Below, in pieces: positions 15,301 through 29,700 of a DNA stretch of 64,000 nucleotides. Positions within the stretch are counted from its first letter, which is position 1. The number at the start of each line of letters is the position of its first letter. A model generated the notes under the pieces. The model saw only the letters and a program-made list of their open reading frames with translations. It did not search any database and was not told the DNA's origin. The position numbers and the translations under genes are program-made. The stretch comes from Latrodectus hesperus (taxonomy: Eukaryota > Arthropoda > Arachnida > Araneae > Theridiidae): the NCBI GenBank assembly GCA_037975125.1, contig CM075851.1, positions 123,347,063-123,411,062 on the forward strand. The letters are read 5' to 3'.

Positions 15301-18300
15301 AAGAAAAAAAAATTAGCAGCATCTACTTTTATTTTATGTAAATGATGCAAAAATTTTCTTTCTCCAAATTATGACTCTTTTTGCTGTTAAATTTCTTTTA
15401 CTGGGGCAAAAATCAAAATATTAACTAAATAAAAAGCTACAAAAATGTTGTTTAACACTAACCTGTAAATGTTTTCAAGAATTCCAAACAGAAAAATAAT
15501 GATGAACCTTTCTGTTACTAAACATTGAACAAATTACATAATTTTAATGTCTTATTAACAGAAGGTTTGATTTTACTATAAATTGAGGAATTTCAATTTG
15601 TAGGAATCAGTGAAATTTTTTGTAGAATAGAATGCAATGGAATTAAAAGAACTAAAAATATACATACTAAAATTACCAAAATGAATAGAATTTAAGAAAT
15701 GACTGCTGAATATTTCCTTAAAATTCCATGTTTTAAAATATTGTAAAAAGAAAACTGTAAAAATGCATAAAATATTTTAAGGGATAGATATACTTAAAAA
15801 GCTAAATTTTCAAACCATACCCAAGAAAAATTAACTATTATCACACAAATTATTATCAAATTAGAAAACAGTATTGAGTTTTGATATTAAATTCTAAAGC
15901 ATAAATGTTATGTTTTTATCTCATGCATTACAGTTTAGTTGTTATATAATATGAAATACAAATAGTCAAGTTTAATATAACATGGCATTATACTATTGTT
16001 AATATTAAATGCAAATGTCAGTGATGTATGAATACTTAATAGTGAGAGCATTCAAAGCACTTCATTCTTTATTGTGCAAAATGATGCAGAAAATTTATAC
16101 TGCACTGTCTTTTCTGATGTTACAGATTCTTTAAAATAGAGAGAATGTTAACATATATTGGCGGGATTTATGAATATTGTCATACTCACCTATCCTCTTG
16201 GGTTGTCTCATTTTGAATTCAAAATGTAGTTAATGCTGGCTTATTTTATTTAATTATGCATCTTTAGAAGATATTACTTGAAAATTTCTTCTTTCTAAAG
16301 CTCCTAATTTTGGGAGATTTGGATGAGCTGCTGTTAAGTCCTTCAGATATCATTTAAATGAATCCATTAGTTTTTTTTTCCTTCTTTTTTTTCTCCTACG
16401 TCAGCAATTGGTCGCATCGGCCATTTTTCTTCTAGCACCCCAATACACAGTAGCCTTCATATGATAGTTGTCAAGCATAAGGGAATTAATGCTGTCCAGA
16501 GATGAGCAAACAATCAAATAACTAAAATTCATTGTCTCTCCTGTGAAACACGGGGCAGTCAGGGGAGTTAAAAATGCCAATACGACAAAGATGATCTTGA
16601 AGGTAGTCATGTCCCCTCTGAATTCTATAATTTGTACTAAAAATTTGTTGTGGGAAGTTCATAGGAATAGGAGTGTGTATCAGTTTAGACCACACTTTTT
16701 CTGTAGCCTCTGCTTTCTGACATTTTTTTACAAAGGCATTTGTTGTTTTGGTAATTTTGGATGAAATTCGGTTGTATGAGAGAGACAAAGATGGCTGTGG
16801 GAGCAAGCATCCCTGTTTTGCCAGTCGATCCACTCTCTCATTGCCAGGAATCCACTGAAAGAAAAGAATCCATCCATCATTAATAAGTTTGCCTCTTTGT
16901 ATTTTTGTTTGTTCTTCATGTTTTGATTGACAAGCCTGAAAGGAGCAGAGTGAGAGGATGGCTGTCTGCGAGTCAACAAGGAAGACTTGACGATTGAGAG
17001 AAGTATTACAGGCCAAAAGTTGGAAAGTAGCCTGTTTAATTGCCTCAATCTCAGCCTCGAAATTTGTGGCATTCATACCAGCAGGGCATGAGCCCTCAAA
17101 TTTTCACAGTACCAGCCTGCACCAGAGGTACTGTCCTCCTGGGAGGAGCCATCAGTATATATATGGAGCCATTAATTTTTTGAAATCTATTCACAATAGT
17201 TTCAAGCATAGGCTCAAAGAGATGCAGTGATAGTGTCATTTTTTCTTTGTAGGGTGCCAATAGAGAGAATTATAGTTGGGATTCTAAAATTTGGTTGGAA
17301 TCTCTCACCAAAACAAAATGGTTGTCAAGGAAGATGGCTTAGGCTATATTTAGTCATAAAGTCTTCTGCTCTCTTGAAGAAAGATTGATGATTTTTTAGC
17401 CTATTTTCTGCTGGAGTAAGGTTTTGCCAGTGCTGGGCAGGAAGTCTTCTACTCTTTTCCAACTGTTTTAGTAGCTGCCTTTCTCTATGAACCCCCAGAG
17501 GTTCAAGACCAGTGTGAATCTCTAATGCAGTGATGGGTGTAGAGCAAGCAGCAGAAGTAATAAGTCTCAGGGCTTTATTTTGGACTTTGTCAACTCTGTC
17601 GCAACAACTGGTCGGGGGCATTGGCCAGTAGTTCACCGCCATAATCTAAGATTGGTCTAACATAGGTTTTATAGACAGTGGTCAGGACATCTGGTGATGA
17701 ATCCTGGTGATGAACCTGGTGGCAATTTAACAAACATCCCTGGATACCAATATTTTGTAACTTATTGATTAGTTTTCTTAACCAGACAGAGTCATAGGCA
17801 GATTTAAAATCAATGAATACAGCAAGGGTGGATTCCTTACAATGGAAACCATTCTTAATAAACTAGGAAAGAAAAGCTGTTTGATCAGTAGTTCCACGTT
17901 TTTTACGGAAACCAGCTTGAAAGTCTGATATTTTATTTTTGGTTTCCAAGAAATAAGTTAGTCGGTTTATGATCATATGTTCCATTAGCTTGCAGCAAGC
18001 ATTAGTCAAAGATATTGGTCTGTAACCCGGAGGATCTTTATGTGTTTCAAAATCGAAACAATGACAGCTTTCCTCCATTCTGCAGGTACAGAAGTTTTCC
18101 AAATAGTATTGAAGAGAAGAAGAGTGAACACTACATTGCTGCCCAAATGAAGAAAGAAGTCAGCAGGGAGATCATTTAGACCATCACCTCTTCCAGGCCT
18201 TGTCTCTTTCATTGCTTTGCGAAGTTCATCAATTGTGAAATCACTATTAAAAAGGATGTCATCAGCAAGGTTCAAACATCCCAAGGAAAAATGCAGCTTT

Positions 18301-21300
18301 CATTCCTTTGTTTTATCCCTGGGGAATCTGCAGACAGAAGCATAATGTTTGGCCAGTGGCAGGGCTTTTTCACCATTGGTGGTAAATTGCTTCCCATTCA
18401 TAACAAGGGGTTCGTTTAAGTCAGAAAAGTGTTCATTGTTTAAAGGAATCTGTGGGCACGAATGCCATCCCTTCTAAAGTCAATTTTTGAGGCAAAGTCT
18501 TTAAAACAGTCTCTTTTAGTGAGTTTAATGGCTCTCTTCAAAGCAGCTTGAGCACGCCTGAGGGCGATGTTGTCATGAATCCATTAGTGAGGGATGGTAC
18601 AAATTTGTCTTAAATTGGAGAATGTTGTCACTACATTAACTTATTTTGTGTGATTGGATTTTATTCTCCTCGCTTTTCCCTTTTCCTCTCCTTTTCTTAC
18701 TCTTATCTTAAATTCAAAATGCAGGTAATGTAGTATTTACTATATTTCTGTTGTTTTGTAATTGTGACAGTTGCAGTCCTTTAAATATTTGTACTCTTTA
18801 TAGAATAGGATTGCTAAATAAATGCTTTGAATTTTGATAATGTGATCAATGAAATTAGATAATAACCTGTGTGCTTAACACATTATATAGAGTACAGATT
18901 TTTATAATTTTCAAACTTATGTCCCTAGATTCTCAAATGTATTTCATTTATACTTCATTGAGTAAGAGGATGCTTCATCAATATTAAAAAAAGCAAGAAA
19001 ACTAATTTGATATCTATTCATGTAATTGAATGTGCCTTATCTAGTACATGTGCCACAAGCCAGACTCACAAGCTCATAGTGTCCACAATTAACATGGCTA
19101 GACTTTTCATTATTTTATTTATTGTATGCATTTTCTGCTTCATATGAATGAATACTTTATAAAAACTTAGATTTTTGAAATGCAATTGATTGATTCAATG
19201 ATCATGTATTTTTCTTTGTTAAATTGTAGTATTTAATTTTTACAGCATCAGTTTATTGAGTATACAAACAAATGTTATGAAATTAATCGTTCAGTGAATA
19301 AGTTTACTTATGCTTTATGTTGATTAACCACACTAGTCCTAGTACTTTTGCATTAATTATTATGTTGGTTATAACATTGTAATTCAGTTTTATATAATGG
19401 TAGTTTTAAGAAGTTATAGGTAATATTTAAAATTTTTAATACAAATTATGTTATTAAAAGGGATTGTTAATCAAATATTTTATTGATGCACGATTTATAA
19501 GATTAGCAAGAAATAAATTGTATATTTTAGAATGTGTCCTGTTGGTTCAAATGAGGTGAAATTGGAACTATTGTTGATTCTAATAATGTGCTTCAATTTA
19601 TAAAGAAATCAATATCAAAATTCATCATTAGATGATACTACAACACAAATATTTATTTTCATGCATTGAAATTGTGAAACATTTCTGTTACAGAGCATGC
19701 CTTTCAGTATTCTTTTTAGATGAAAATTGAGTGTTTGTTGAATGAATATTTGTTTCTTTTGTGCACATCATACATTCGTTGCTAGAAAAATCACTACTGA
19801 TAAAATTATTCTTCCAGAAACAACAGAACTGTTGCAGATGTAACAAAATTCCATTGTTTAAAATTGATGCAGATTGATCAAGTGTCTCCATGTGTTTTAT
19901 GAAAGGTGATGCAAAAGTGTGAAATAATTTTGCCAATTTGTCATTCTTTGAAGTTGAGTGTAAAAGTAAATGCAGCTGTTAGTCACTGTATAGTTGTATG
20001 ACTATGCCAATTGTTTCTCCTGTATTCATCTTCCACTCTATGAAAGATCTGACTGCTAATTTTACATTTTTATCTGCACAAAATGAAGCCTACGTACTCA
20101 TTGTAAGATAAGGAAGTTCATAAATGTTTGGGCTGCAGTTTCTTGCTTAAATGGTGGGTAATGCCATTTGGCCATAGAATATTCTGTAGATGGATGAATC
20201 TCACTTTTGCCTCAATAGGTAAGTTAACACATACAATTATTTAATTTGACCAACAAAACGCTTTCAATCAATCCAGGAACAACATTTTCATCCTGAAAAA
20301 TTGACAGTATATTGTGGTTTTACAATTACCTTCATTGTATAATCTTATTTTGAAGAGATAATTAAATTAGTGCAAGTGTAATCTATACCTGCTTTGTCAC
20401 AAGTCAGTTGAACAATAAGGTGCTGAGAAGTTTTGCAATCCAACTACTTCAAGAGCATTGATAATTTTGGGATATTTTTTTTGTAGGATTGCACATTTCC
20501 TTTCATTGATTTGTTGTGTAAATCAATTTCTTTAGTATATTATGGGTGCATGAGTGATCAATTTTTCATTTTCCATTAGAATATGAGTTCTTTGCTCACC
20601 AGATATTATTCCCAGAAACTTTTATGACTATATTAAAAACAATATAATATCGAACCAGAAACTTCTATAGTTGTTCATTTTCCTTAATAACTGTAAAAAG
20701 CTTTCATCTGTACCAGATCTGAAGAACAGTATTCTGCACCATATTCTGGAAGGTTTCTTTGGCCAGCTATGGAAAATATGATTTTGTGATTAAATCACAT
20801 TGCTGGCGGCTATGAAGAAACATAAATCAATTTTTAATGGAAATGTTTTATAAAGCATGTTAATTATTTTTTTCTATATTACAATACTGCCTGTTGAAAA
20901 ATTTCAAAAATGTTTATTTTATTTATTTAATAAATGTGAAGTGCATTTGAATCGCCTGTAATTCAAATTTTATCATATTTAGATTAGTAGAATGCATTTT
21001 AAACTCCTCTGAAGTGAAATTTTTTTAACTATATATAGAATATAAAAAATTATGTTTCTTTATCAGCAGCATATATAATTATTTTATAAACAGGACAAGC
21101 AAAAGATAACTTGCTAACTTTATTTATAAAATTTACATGTGGCTGCTGATGAAGAGAACTAAATTTTTATTTTTTATTGATAATTTTAATGAAAAATTTT
21201 TCAATTCACATGTTCATAATTACATTAATGAATTATTATATTAAATAGTTTCATTTATTGTATAAAAAGTTACATAATTTTATGTCAGTCATAAAAAAAT

Positions 21301-23655
21301 TTTTAACTTTGTTTTAAAGGTTTTACAATTGAAGTTTATAAGCTTGGTTGTATCTGCTTATTTTCTAAAGACGCACTGCAAAACATTTGGTCATTTTTCA
21401 ATAAAATCATTTCTTAGAATTATAAACTCAGCTTGTATAGCATTTTATTAATGATTTGGTCATTAGACTTTTCGCACAATGTTTTAACATAAAGGCATTA
21501 CAATTTTTTATTTATTTTTATGGAATGTGCTGTATATATAATTTATTGGTAAATAATAGTAGTTAAAATTATACATACATTTCCTGTGAATAAAATTTTT
21601 GCAAGTATCTTGGTGAAATTTGTTGCTTTCTCTTAGTTCTTGTAATATATATAATTAGTATATCAAGAATGGCTAAATGAGCTTCTAATAATAGTTTAGT
21701 TTTTTTTCACTTTTAGTGAACAATTTTGCATTAAATTTCAAAATTCTTTCAAAGGTCATTATATAATAGGAATTTAATTAATAAATATTTTTATGAAATT
21801 TTATTATGTAAGATATTGCTTTATAATCATGTACACAATTTTCATTGACTATTGTAGGCTATGGTCTATCAAATGATTTAAAAGAGTTATTGAGTATTCT
21901 TGGACTAGAAGGAAAAATATTTTTAAAGTTTTTGAATTTATTAGATATACAAATTACATTTCGAAAGGTATGTATTATTTATATTAATTCTGTTTATATG
22001 ATTGGTATTCTTTCACATATTTCTAAAATAAATGTCTTCATTTATGCAAAAAAATCTATACTTGAAAACCCAAAATAATGTTATTACATTTATTTCAGAA
22101 AAATCATTTAAAAATTTTTTTCTGATTGATATTGTTATTTTTGATTAAAAGGAACTATTTCACAAAAATTTACTGTAGAAGGGCCATACAAAATATTCAA
22201 GATTAATTAATGTCTGAATATTTTGATAAATAAATTATCTAAATCTTTTGTAAATTATGTATGGTGAATATATTTTTGAAAATTTTAAATATTTGTTTTT
22301 AAAGATACAATTTTTATATATGTATATAAGTTTTTTTTTTTGTTTTCTTAAAAATTGCATCATTAAAATTGAGCCTTTAATTTAAACTTTATCTTAAAAA
22401 ATTTATTTTACTAAAGACTGTAAATTTATAGTTTCATTTCCTTTTAATCATTTTTCTGAAATATAGTATATTCATATTAAATATAGAATCTGACAATTTT
22501 TTATAAATTTTTATATTCACAAAAAATTATCTTTAAAACATTACAATCTAATAATGTTGATTAATTTTTTTAGAATATTAATTTTAAGAGAATTATCGGG
22601 TATATATATATATATATATATATATGTGTGGATGGATGGATGCATGCATGCAGAGGGTCCTCCTTAGGTTTCTTGGTGACCCTACTATTTAGAAAAGTTG
22701 AAACCTCAGACTCAAGTCTATTATTTTCTCCTACATTCCATGCAATCTCAACTTGCTCCATTTACTTATTTTGTTGCCTTAAATTGTGCACTTTTAAGTT
22801 TTTATGAGAATTCATTGCAATGTAAACTGATCTTTTTGTGCTGCCTATTGGGAAATTTACTTCCCCTAGCTGATTAGAAAGATTGCTGGTACTTTCTTTT
22901 GACCAGGACTCTTCCTTTGGAACTGTCTCTTTGAGAAAAGGATTAATCATCCATATGTTGACCTGGAGCTGAAAAGAGTGTTTTGGTCATCACCTGCATG
23001 CCTCCTTGTACAGGACTAAGGCAAACCTAGAATAAAATGTTACCTACTTTTTTGAGATGCCCATTCATTACACCATATTTTTGGTGCCATTCATTTATCA
23101 ATACAGTGTCTAACATCTTGGATTGAGCTGCCTTTCTAAATTGTCCAAGTTTATTAACATTGCCTTCATGCTATAGGTAATTCTATTAAGACCCTAAATT
23201 AAAACGTAAATTCCATATGTTCAGCACCTATGTTGCCTTGTTGACACATTCTTACCACTTTGAGGCTACATAATAGGATTTGAGAGGGAACAGATATTGT
23301 GTTAAAGCTAGCTGTTGTCTTCATCAAAAATATCTTGACTAAATCTTGTTATATATAAACCTCACATTTATGAACTACTCATAAGTTCTGGACTGTGGAA
23401 ACTGTTTTGAAAATATTAGGTGGACTCTGATCAAAGTCACTGATTGTAGAATTCAGTAGTTGCAGCATGTGTGAAGCACAACATGATGCACTTACAATGA
23501 GAACTTTGCTAATTGTATGGACTTCCTCAACAATCTGAAACAGAATGGAAAATTGTCCAGGTTTAGTTCCATTGCATGTACTATCAGTATAATCAGATTT
23601 GTGTTTTAGTACTATACAGCTTTTACTATACATAAACAATGTTCTTCATTACTGT

Positions 23656-23752
<97 letters not shown>

Positions 23753-26700
23753 GCAGCATTTTTTCTTTTTATGTTAAAATTTTATAAATCTTTCACATCG
23801 TTGCTGTGCAAGTACCATATTCACTGAATGAAAGATGCATGGCATGAATTTCTCACGGTCTTTTTCTTTCACCTAATAGGACAATGCCAATAATGAGGCT
23901 GTCTTACTTTGAATTAAAAAGTTAAGCATACCTTAATATTTTCTCATCCTGAAGCAGAATCAGTTAGTTATAACCAGTTAAAGACCATACTACTTGTAGA
24001 TATACCAGTTTTTTTTTCTTGATTCTGACCAGTACCCTTGATTTTCATATCAGAAATATCATTTCAACATTATTTATTGCTTTTTGCTAAGAAATCACAT
24101 TTCAGTAAGGAAAAATAATAGCTGCTGTTCAAAATTTTTATAATAATTGTTGGAGTTCAGTTCAATTTAATTTTCATGACTTTGAAATGTAAAACGTCTT
24201 ATCGAAAATTTCATTCAATTATTATAATTAGTGTTATAGTTGGGGATTCATGTACCTGAATATTTTCTTAAATAATAATTAAGTATATATGTGCATATAC
24301 ATACAAACAATATTATATATATAAATATAAATTTCTGTATATGTTGTACTTGGTAATGACATTTAAATATCGAAATATAATTTAATCATACTTAAAAATT
24401 TTGACTGAAACATTTTAAACATTATTAAGTTTATATTTTTATATAGTGATTATTTTTTCTAATTTTTTAAACGAATTATTTGTTTTTTATTTAGTTGAAA
24501 CATCATTTTCCTCAAGCTATGTTTAAATATGAGAAAATTTTGTATGAAAATGCTCCAATTGATTCTAAAGGACTTAGTGCACTTTGTGCTGTTATCCTCG
24601 GTAAACCTTTAGATAAAAGAGAACAATTTTCAAATTGGGATCGTCGTCCATTAAGACAAAGTCAGATTATATATGCAGGTATATTTTATAAAATTAGTTT
24701 TGTAAACATTTTACTTTGTTATTAAAAAACTAAAAGTGTGAAAATAATTTATTTTATCTCATTATCTTTAAAACTTCTAATTCTGTAATTCTGCATGCAT
24801 TTAGTAATTTGGTTGAAGCTATAAAGCTGTTTGGATCATGCTTTTAGGTTTGCTATATTCTATAAAGCTTTTTGGAATGTATTCTGGCAACAAATTTAAC
24901 TATATTTTTTGTTTAATATTTTGCAATTATTTTCACATATAGATAAGTCTGATAATAAGTGGCTAGGCACAGTTTTAATTAATTTATGTTGTTGATATTT
25001 TATAAAACTACATTTTTCAACTTAAGAAATTCATTGAATTAAGGTTATCACCAAAACAAAAGGTTGCCCAAAATAAGGGAAAAGCCTCTCCAAAAACGAT
25101 GAATTCCATATGTGATTGTGTTGGAAAAAAATTAAATACATAACTAATATAACTATTAGTATAAACTTGTTATTGAACTACAGTGTTATTTATAGTCTCA
25201 ATCTTTGTGAAAGTATTGTAGATCATTGTTTGCTTGATTTCATTTATGCTGAAAATAATATTAAATAACCTATCAGAACTCCAAGAGGCCAGATAGTGGG
25301 GAACATCTGGTCAGTGTATCAGTAATCACAGCGACACAGCTATTGTAGGTCAATATTGAAAGTCATGGTAGTGTACAGCAAAGATAAAAAAAGAACACAT
25401 GAGAGGCAAATGTAGAAGAAATAAAGTCTTCTTCTTAAAGGGGGCTTAAGTAGACGTGGATGCCCGTCCTATTAGCAAGTCACACAATTAGGCTAACTAC
25501 CAAAGAGTTATAATGATGAACAGAACTACAACTATTAAATGTTTAATTATTCAGGATGTAAACAAAAAATGCAAAACTAACAATCAGGATTATTCACATT
25601 TACCACTTTAAAACATATGATATACCCCCTTTTTGATAAATAAGCATGCATATGCATACAAGTGTTTAAGCTTTAATCCTATGGATTAATAATGCAACTT
25701 GAACACCAAAATTCTAGATTGAGAAAATATTAAAGTTGTAATTCTATTAACAGTACAAAAATAAGAATTTTAAGTCAAGGATTCATTAATAAGGTAAAGT
25801 ATACAAGTGTAAAAGCAGTCGTTTTAGTATTATAAATTAAGGATACATTAATATAGTGATAAGAGAAATAATATGTACCAGTACTAAACTAGAAACTTAA
25901 AAGCACTATGTATAAATTAAGTTTATATTAGAGTAACAATGTGTCCTCCCCCTTTTATAACCATCAATTGAAGTCTTAAAGATGTGTATTTGTCAATGTC
26001 ACACTTTCATCTCAGATTATCACCCTTTGTGTTGAGGGGGATCTAAACGTATCTTTTTCATAATAAATTTTTTTACTGTACAGTTAATTATATCTTATAT
26101 CACATTGTATATTTTTTATTTTATTTTGCATCTTATCATTAGCATTATTTTAATATTCGTCGAAAAAATTGCTGCGAATTATACGCCACTGCATATTATG
26201 TGACATTTTTTTTCTTATACTTTAAAAAAGGTCTTGCAGATAATACGATGCTGTGGATTATATAAGGAAAATATGGTAATTTTTTTCTTGTGTGAAAGAG
26301 TAGATGTGCTGATATGTCCAAAACATGGCTGCCATAATTCTATAGTTCATAATATTTTGAGTTTAAGATAAATGAATTTTTTATCCTATACAACCTGACA
26401 TCTGATAAATATCTTTTAATAATCTAATGAAAGAATGCATCTTGAAGGAGGATACTGACTTTGATAGATGAAACTAAAATATCACAATCATCTTGCTTCT
26501 ACTTCAAGATTTGAATAATATCTGAGTCTGGATTGTCTGAATTGACCTTTGTACTCTTGAATTGAATGCCTGATTGATTTTTACAGCATAAGCAGAAATA
26601 TCTGTATTGGTTCACATATTTTGGAATAAAACATCATTTAATCTTCTGGATTCTTCCAATGGTTTGCTTTAAGAGGACTGAATTTTGTATAATAAATACT

Positions 26701-29700
26701 ATAGCTAAATCTCACTCCACTCTTTACACAAAGCCTTTTTCTTATAACTGAAGACAGATTTTCTGTATTCAAGATTTCAGTCGTAGCTTCATTGATAAAT
26801 ATTTCATCTGATTGCTTTGCACAATCATATCAATGTGTTTAGAAAGTATCTTAGAATTTTGAAAACAGCATACCTTTTGTAGAAAAATGAGATTTGTCTT
26901 CAATCTATTGTAGGATTTCTGTAATTTTTTTGAGAACATGAGGGTACTCTCTACTAGCAATATTCTATTATACAGTTCTGAGAATATAGTCATTGTTTGC
27001 TCTAGTATCTGGACAAAGATATATTTCAACTAAGTGTTTCAAACAATTACTATTATCAAAGTTAGGACTTACTTCTATTCCATTTATTGTATATTGATAA
27101 GTCTTCAGCAATATTCAAGTAGGTCAGGTAATGCAGTGTATTTATTTTTGTTTTGGTTGATTCCTCCTGGTTGACAGCAACCTCAAACCAAGTCCACGAG
27201 TCCAAACGCCTTCAACAATGGAGCACAGCTTCAGGGCTTGAGAATAGCTGGCATTTTTTGAAAATGTTGCAAGCCAAAATGTGAGCAGGAGCAGCTTGAA
27301 TCTTTAGTAATTCTTATTCTATCAATTCTTAACAGGAATATTAATTTTTCATTTGTTCAACTCTTTTCATCTCAGGACTCTGAATTTGAGATACAAGCTG
27401 TAATACATTAGCAATACAAAAATGGTAGTTTTATGCTTAAGTTCAAGATTCTCTATTAAGACATAGCAGAAAAGTGAATTTTATTATTTTTGTGTCTTTT
27501 CTATAAATCTGAAAAATGTTGAACAAAAGTAAGAAAACTTCTTTAGACTTTTAATTTTATTTATTGAAAATATTTCCTTTTTGTTCTAGCATTAGATGCA
27601 TATTGTCTCCTTATGATTTATGAGAAATTGTACCAAATATTAAGAGATTTAAATCTCAATTTGGATGGATTGAAAAAATTATCGTCGGCTCCTCTGAAAA
27701 ATCCAAAGCCTGCACAAGAAAATGTGAAATTTGTAAGTTTTTATAGTTGAATTTCCCATTTCTCTGTATATCCTAATGTGTGTGTAAAAATTAAGATAAA
27801 TAATATTTAATTAACAATGTAAATTCTTTAGAAAGTTTTCATGGAATCAAAATACATTGTTAAAAATTTAGAAAAAGATTTTTTTAATAAGAACAAGATA
27901 TGAAACAATTACAAAAAAATAAATAAATAAAATTTGCAAAAATGGAAATTAAAAACTGAATAATTGCATTTCTTTTGTAAGATTCTTCTTCTTCTTAGAG
28001 TTGGGTTTGTATGTCATTGGGCACCTCTGCTTTTATCAGCATTTTGTACTGTTGACTCCAAACTCAATGTTTCCTAGTTCCAGTTGCTCGGGTCACCCAC
28101 TTTATTAATAAAGCCCGAGTCCTTTAATGGAGTCTAGGTGTAACTCTCTAGTATGAATGATGCCTAAAGAAGTTAATCTGGGGATGGCAATGGCCTCGCA
28201 TTCGTAAATGATATGCTTGGCGGTTTCCTCTTGCATGACATTTCCTGCAGAAAGGGTCTTGCTGAAACAGTCCTATTTTATGGAGGTGTTTTCTGAAATA
28301 ATAGTGCCCAGTTATGAAGCCTACAATTAAACGTATCTTCTGCCTAGAGCATCTTAGAATTTCAGAGGGAATCCTCGCTGATGATCCACAGATGATTCTG
28401 GTCTGAGAGTCAGTCATGCTAGTGATAGCTTCCTGACTTTCACCAGAAGAATATGGTTTGGAGGTCACTTCTACCTCCTGTGTAGGATTCATTGCTGCCC
28501 CTTCACTATTGCTTTTCTCTGAGTTTCCTTGTCTTTTTCAGCAAGGTTTACTTCAGAGGCTTCACCTGCAAATGCAGAAAAGTTTGTTATTTCTTGTGTC
28601 TTTTTAGTCACAAGATAACAATTAATAAGCTCAGGTAATATAACAGTCCACCCAGCATTCCCTGAGTTACTGGGCAAGGCAAAAAAGCTTTAGAAGTTCG
28701 CCAGGCAACTAGAGGCTCCGTTAAGACACCATTACCGCAGTGCCAAATAGTCCTAGGCATGGGTTGCATAACACCAGGGTTTATGGAAGCTGGTTTGCGG
28801 CCTCTGATTCTATATTCAAGGCTATCCTGTCATTCCTACAGGACGTTCGGCGATCCACCACCTGCCGATGTGCCTGTTGGCTGCTCAGGCCCAGGTTGTA
28901 AGATTCTTAAAATTTTGTAGAAATATAAAATCAAGAAGTACAAAATATAAAAATGCATTCTATCATTTTATATATGAATGAAAAACAAATTTTATTGTGT
29001 TTATTAATACTAATTTATTGAATATTATTTTCTCAAAAATATCTCTCAATTGTGAATTATTAACATTCTAGATTTTCGTTCAAATTTCACATTGAACTAA
29101 TTGGTTGAATTAATCTTTGTTTGCAAAAAATGATGGTGGTAACATGATAAATTAAACCCTAAAAGCATGAGTTTTTTCAGAAGAAATTGGTAAAAAATTA
29201 TCAAGTTTGTCATCTATGTTAAATAAATTTAACTATAATCTAGCTTATCTATTTTAATGGAACAGATCTCAGAGGGGCATTAGAAATAAAATAACGCAAG
29301 ATACAAGAGCACCCATTTGAAACACAGGCACATGCAAATTTATCAGTAACTTTTGCCCAAGTCAGACATATGCAAATGTGTTAAGGGGCTAACTACCAAC
29401 TTCAAAACTTGCTTAATAGCAAAGAAATTATTTTGATTACATAATTTAATTGATATTTATCTAATATTTTAAAATAATAATAAAATTTATAAAAGAATAA
29501 AAATTCCTAATATCTTTCTCAGAACATTTTTAATTCAGTTTCATTATTTTATTTGTTGCATGTATTATTATCAACTCTAACCATTTATCTTAGTTTGCAT
29601 TGTTATGCGCTGCATGAAAATATAAATGTTATTGTAATTTTTTTATAAATTTTTACTATTGAATAAATTATTACTTTTATACTCTGTTTAAATATGCCTT

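Larger units (their letters stand above)
16372..18574 (-). mobile_element. Non-LTR retrotransposon (jockey-like), 5'-truncated, 14-bp target duplication
   Basis: The insertion is flanked by perfect ATGAATCCATTAGT copies at 16358-16371 and 18575-18588. It is antisense to the host gene and ends in an A-rich tail (T-rich on +) next to the left copy. Minus-strand frames encode reverse transcriptase blocks (ELRKAMKETRPGRGDGLNDL; GYRPISLTNACCKLMEHMI; FQAGFRKKRGTTDQTAF; IDFKSAYDSVW), then TYVRPILDYG, an RNase H domain (FEAEIEAIKQATFQLL; FLVDSQTAILSL) and the GHDYL..HL.RIGI C-terminus. Frameshifts and an internal deletion make it inactive. Confidence 0.85.

Noticed and set aside
23599..23827. Two overlapping ORFs of alternating Ile-Tyr
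   Set aside because: Produced entirely by the (AT)46 microsatellite.
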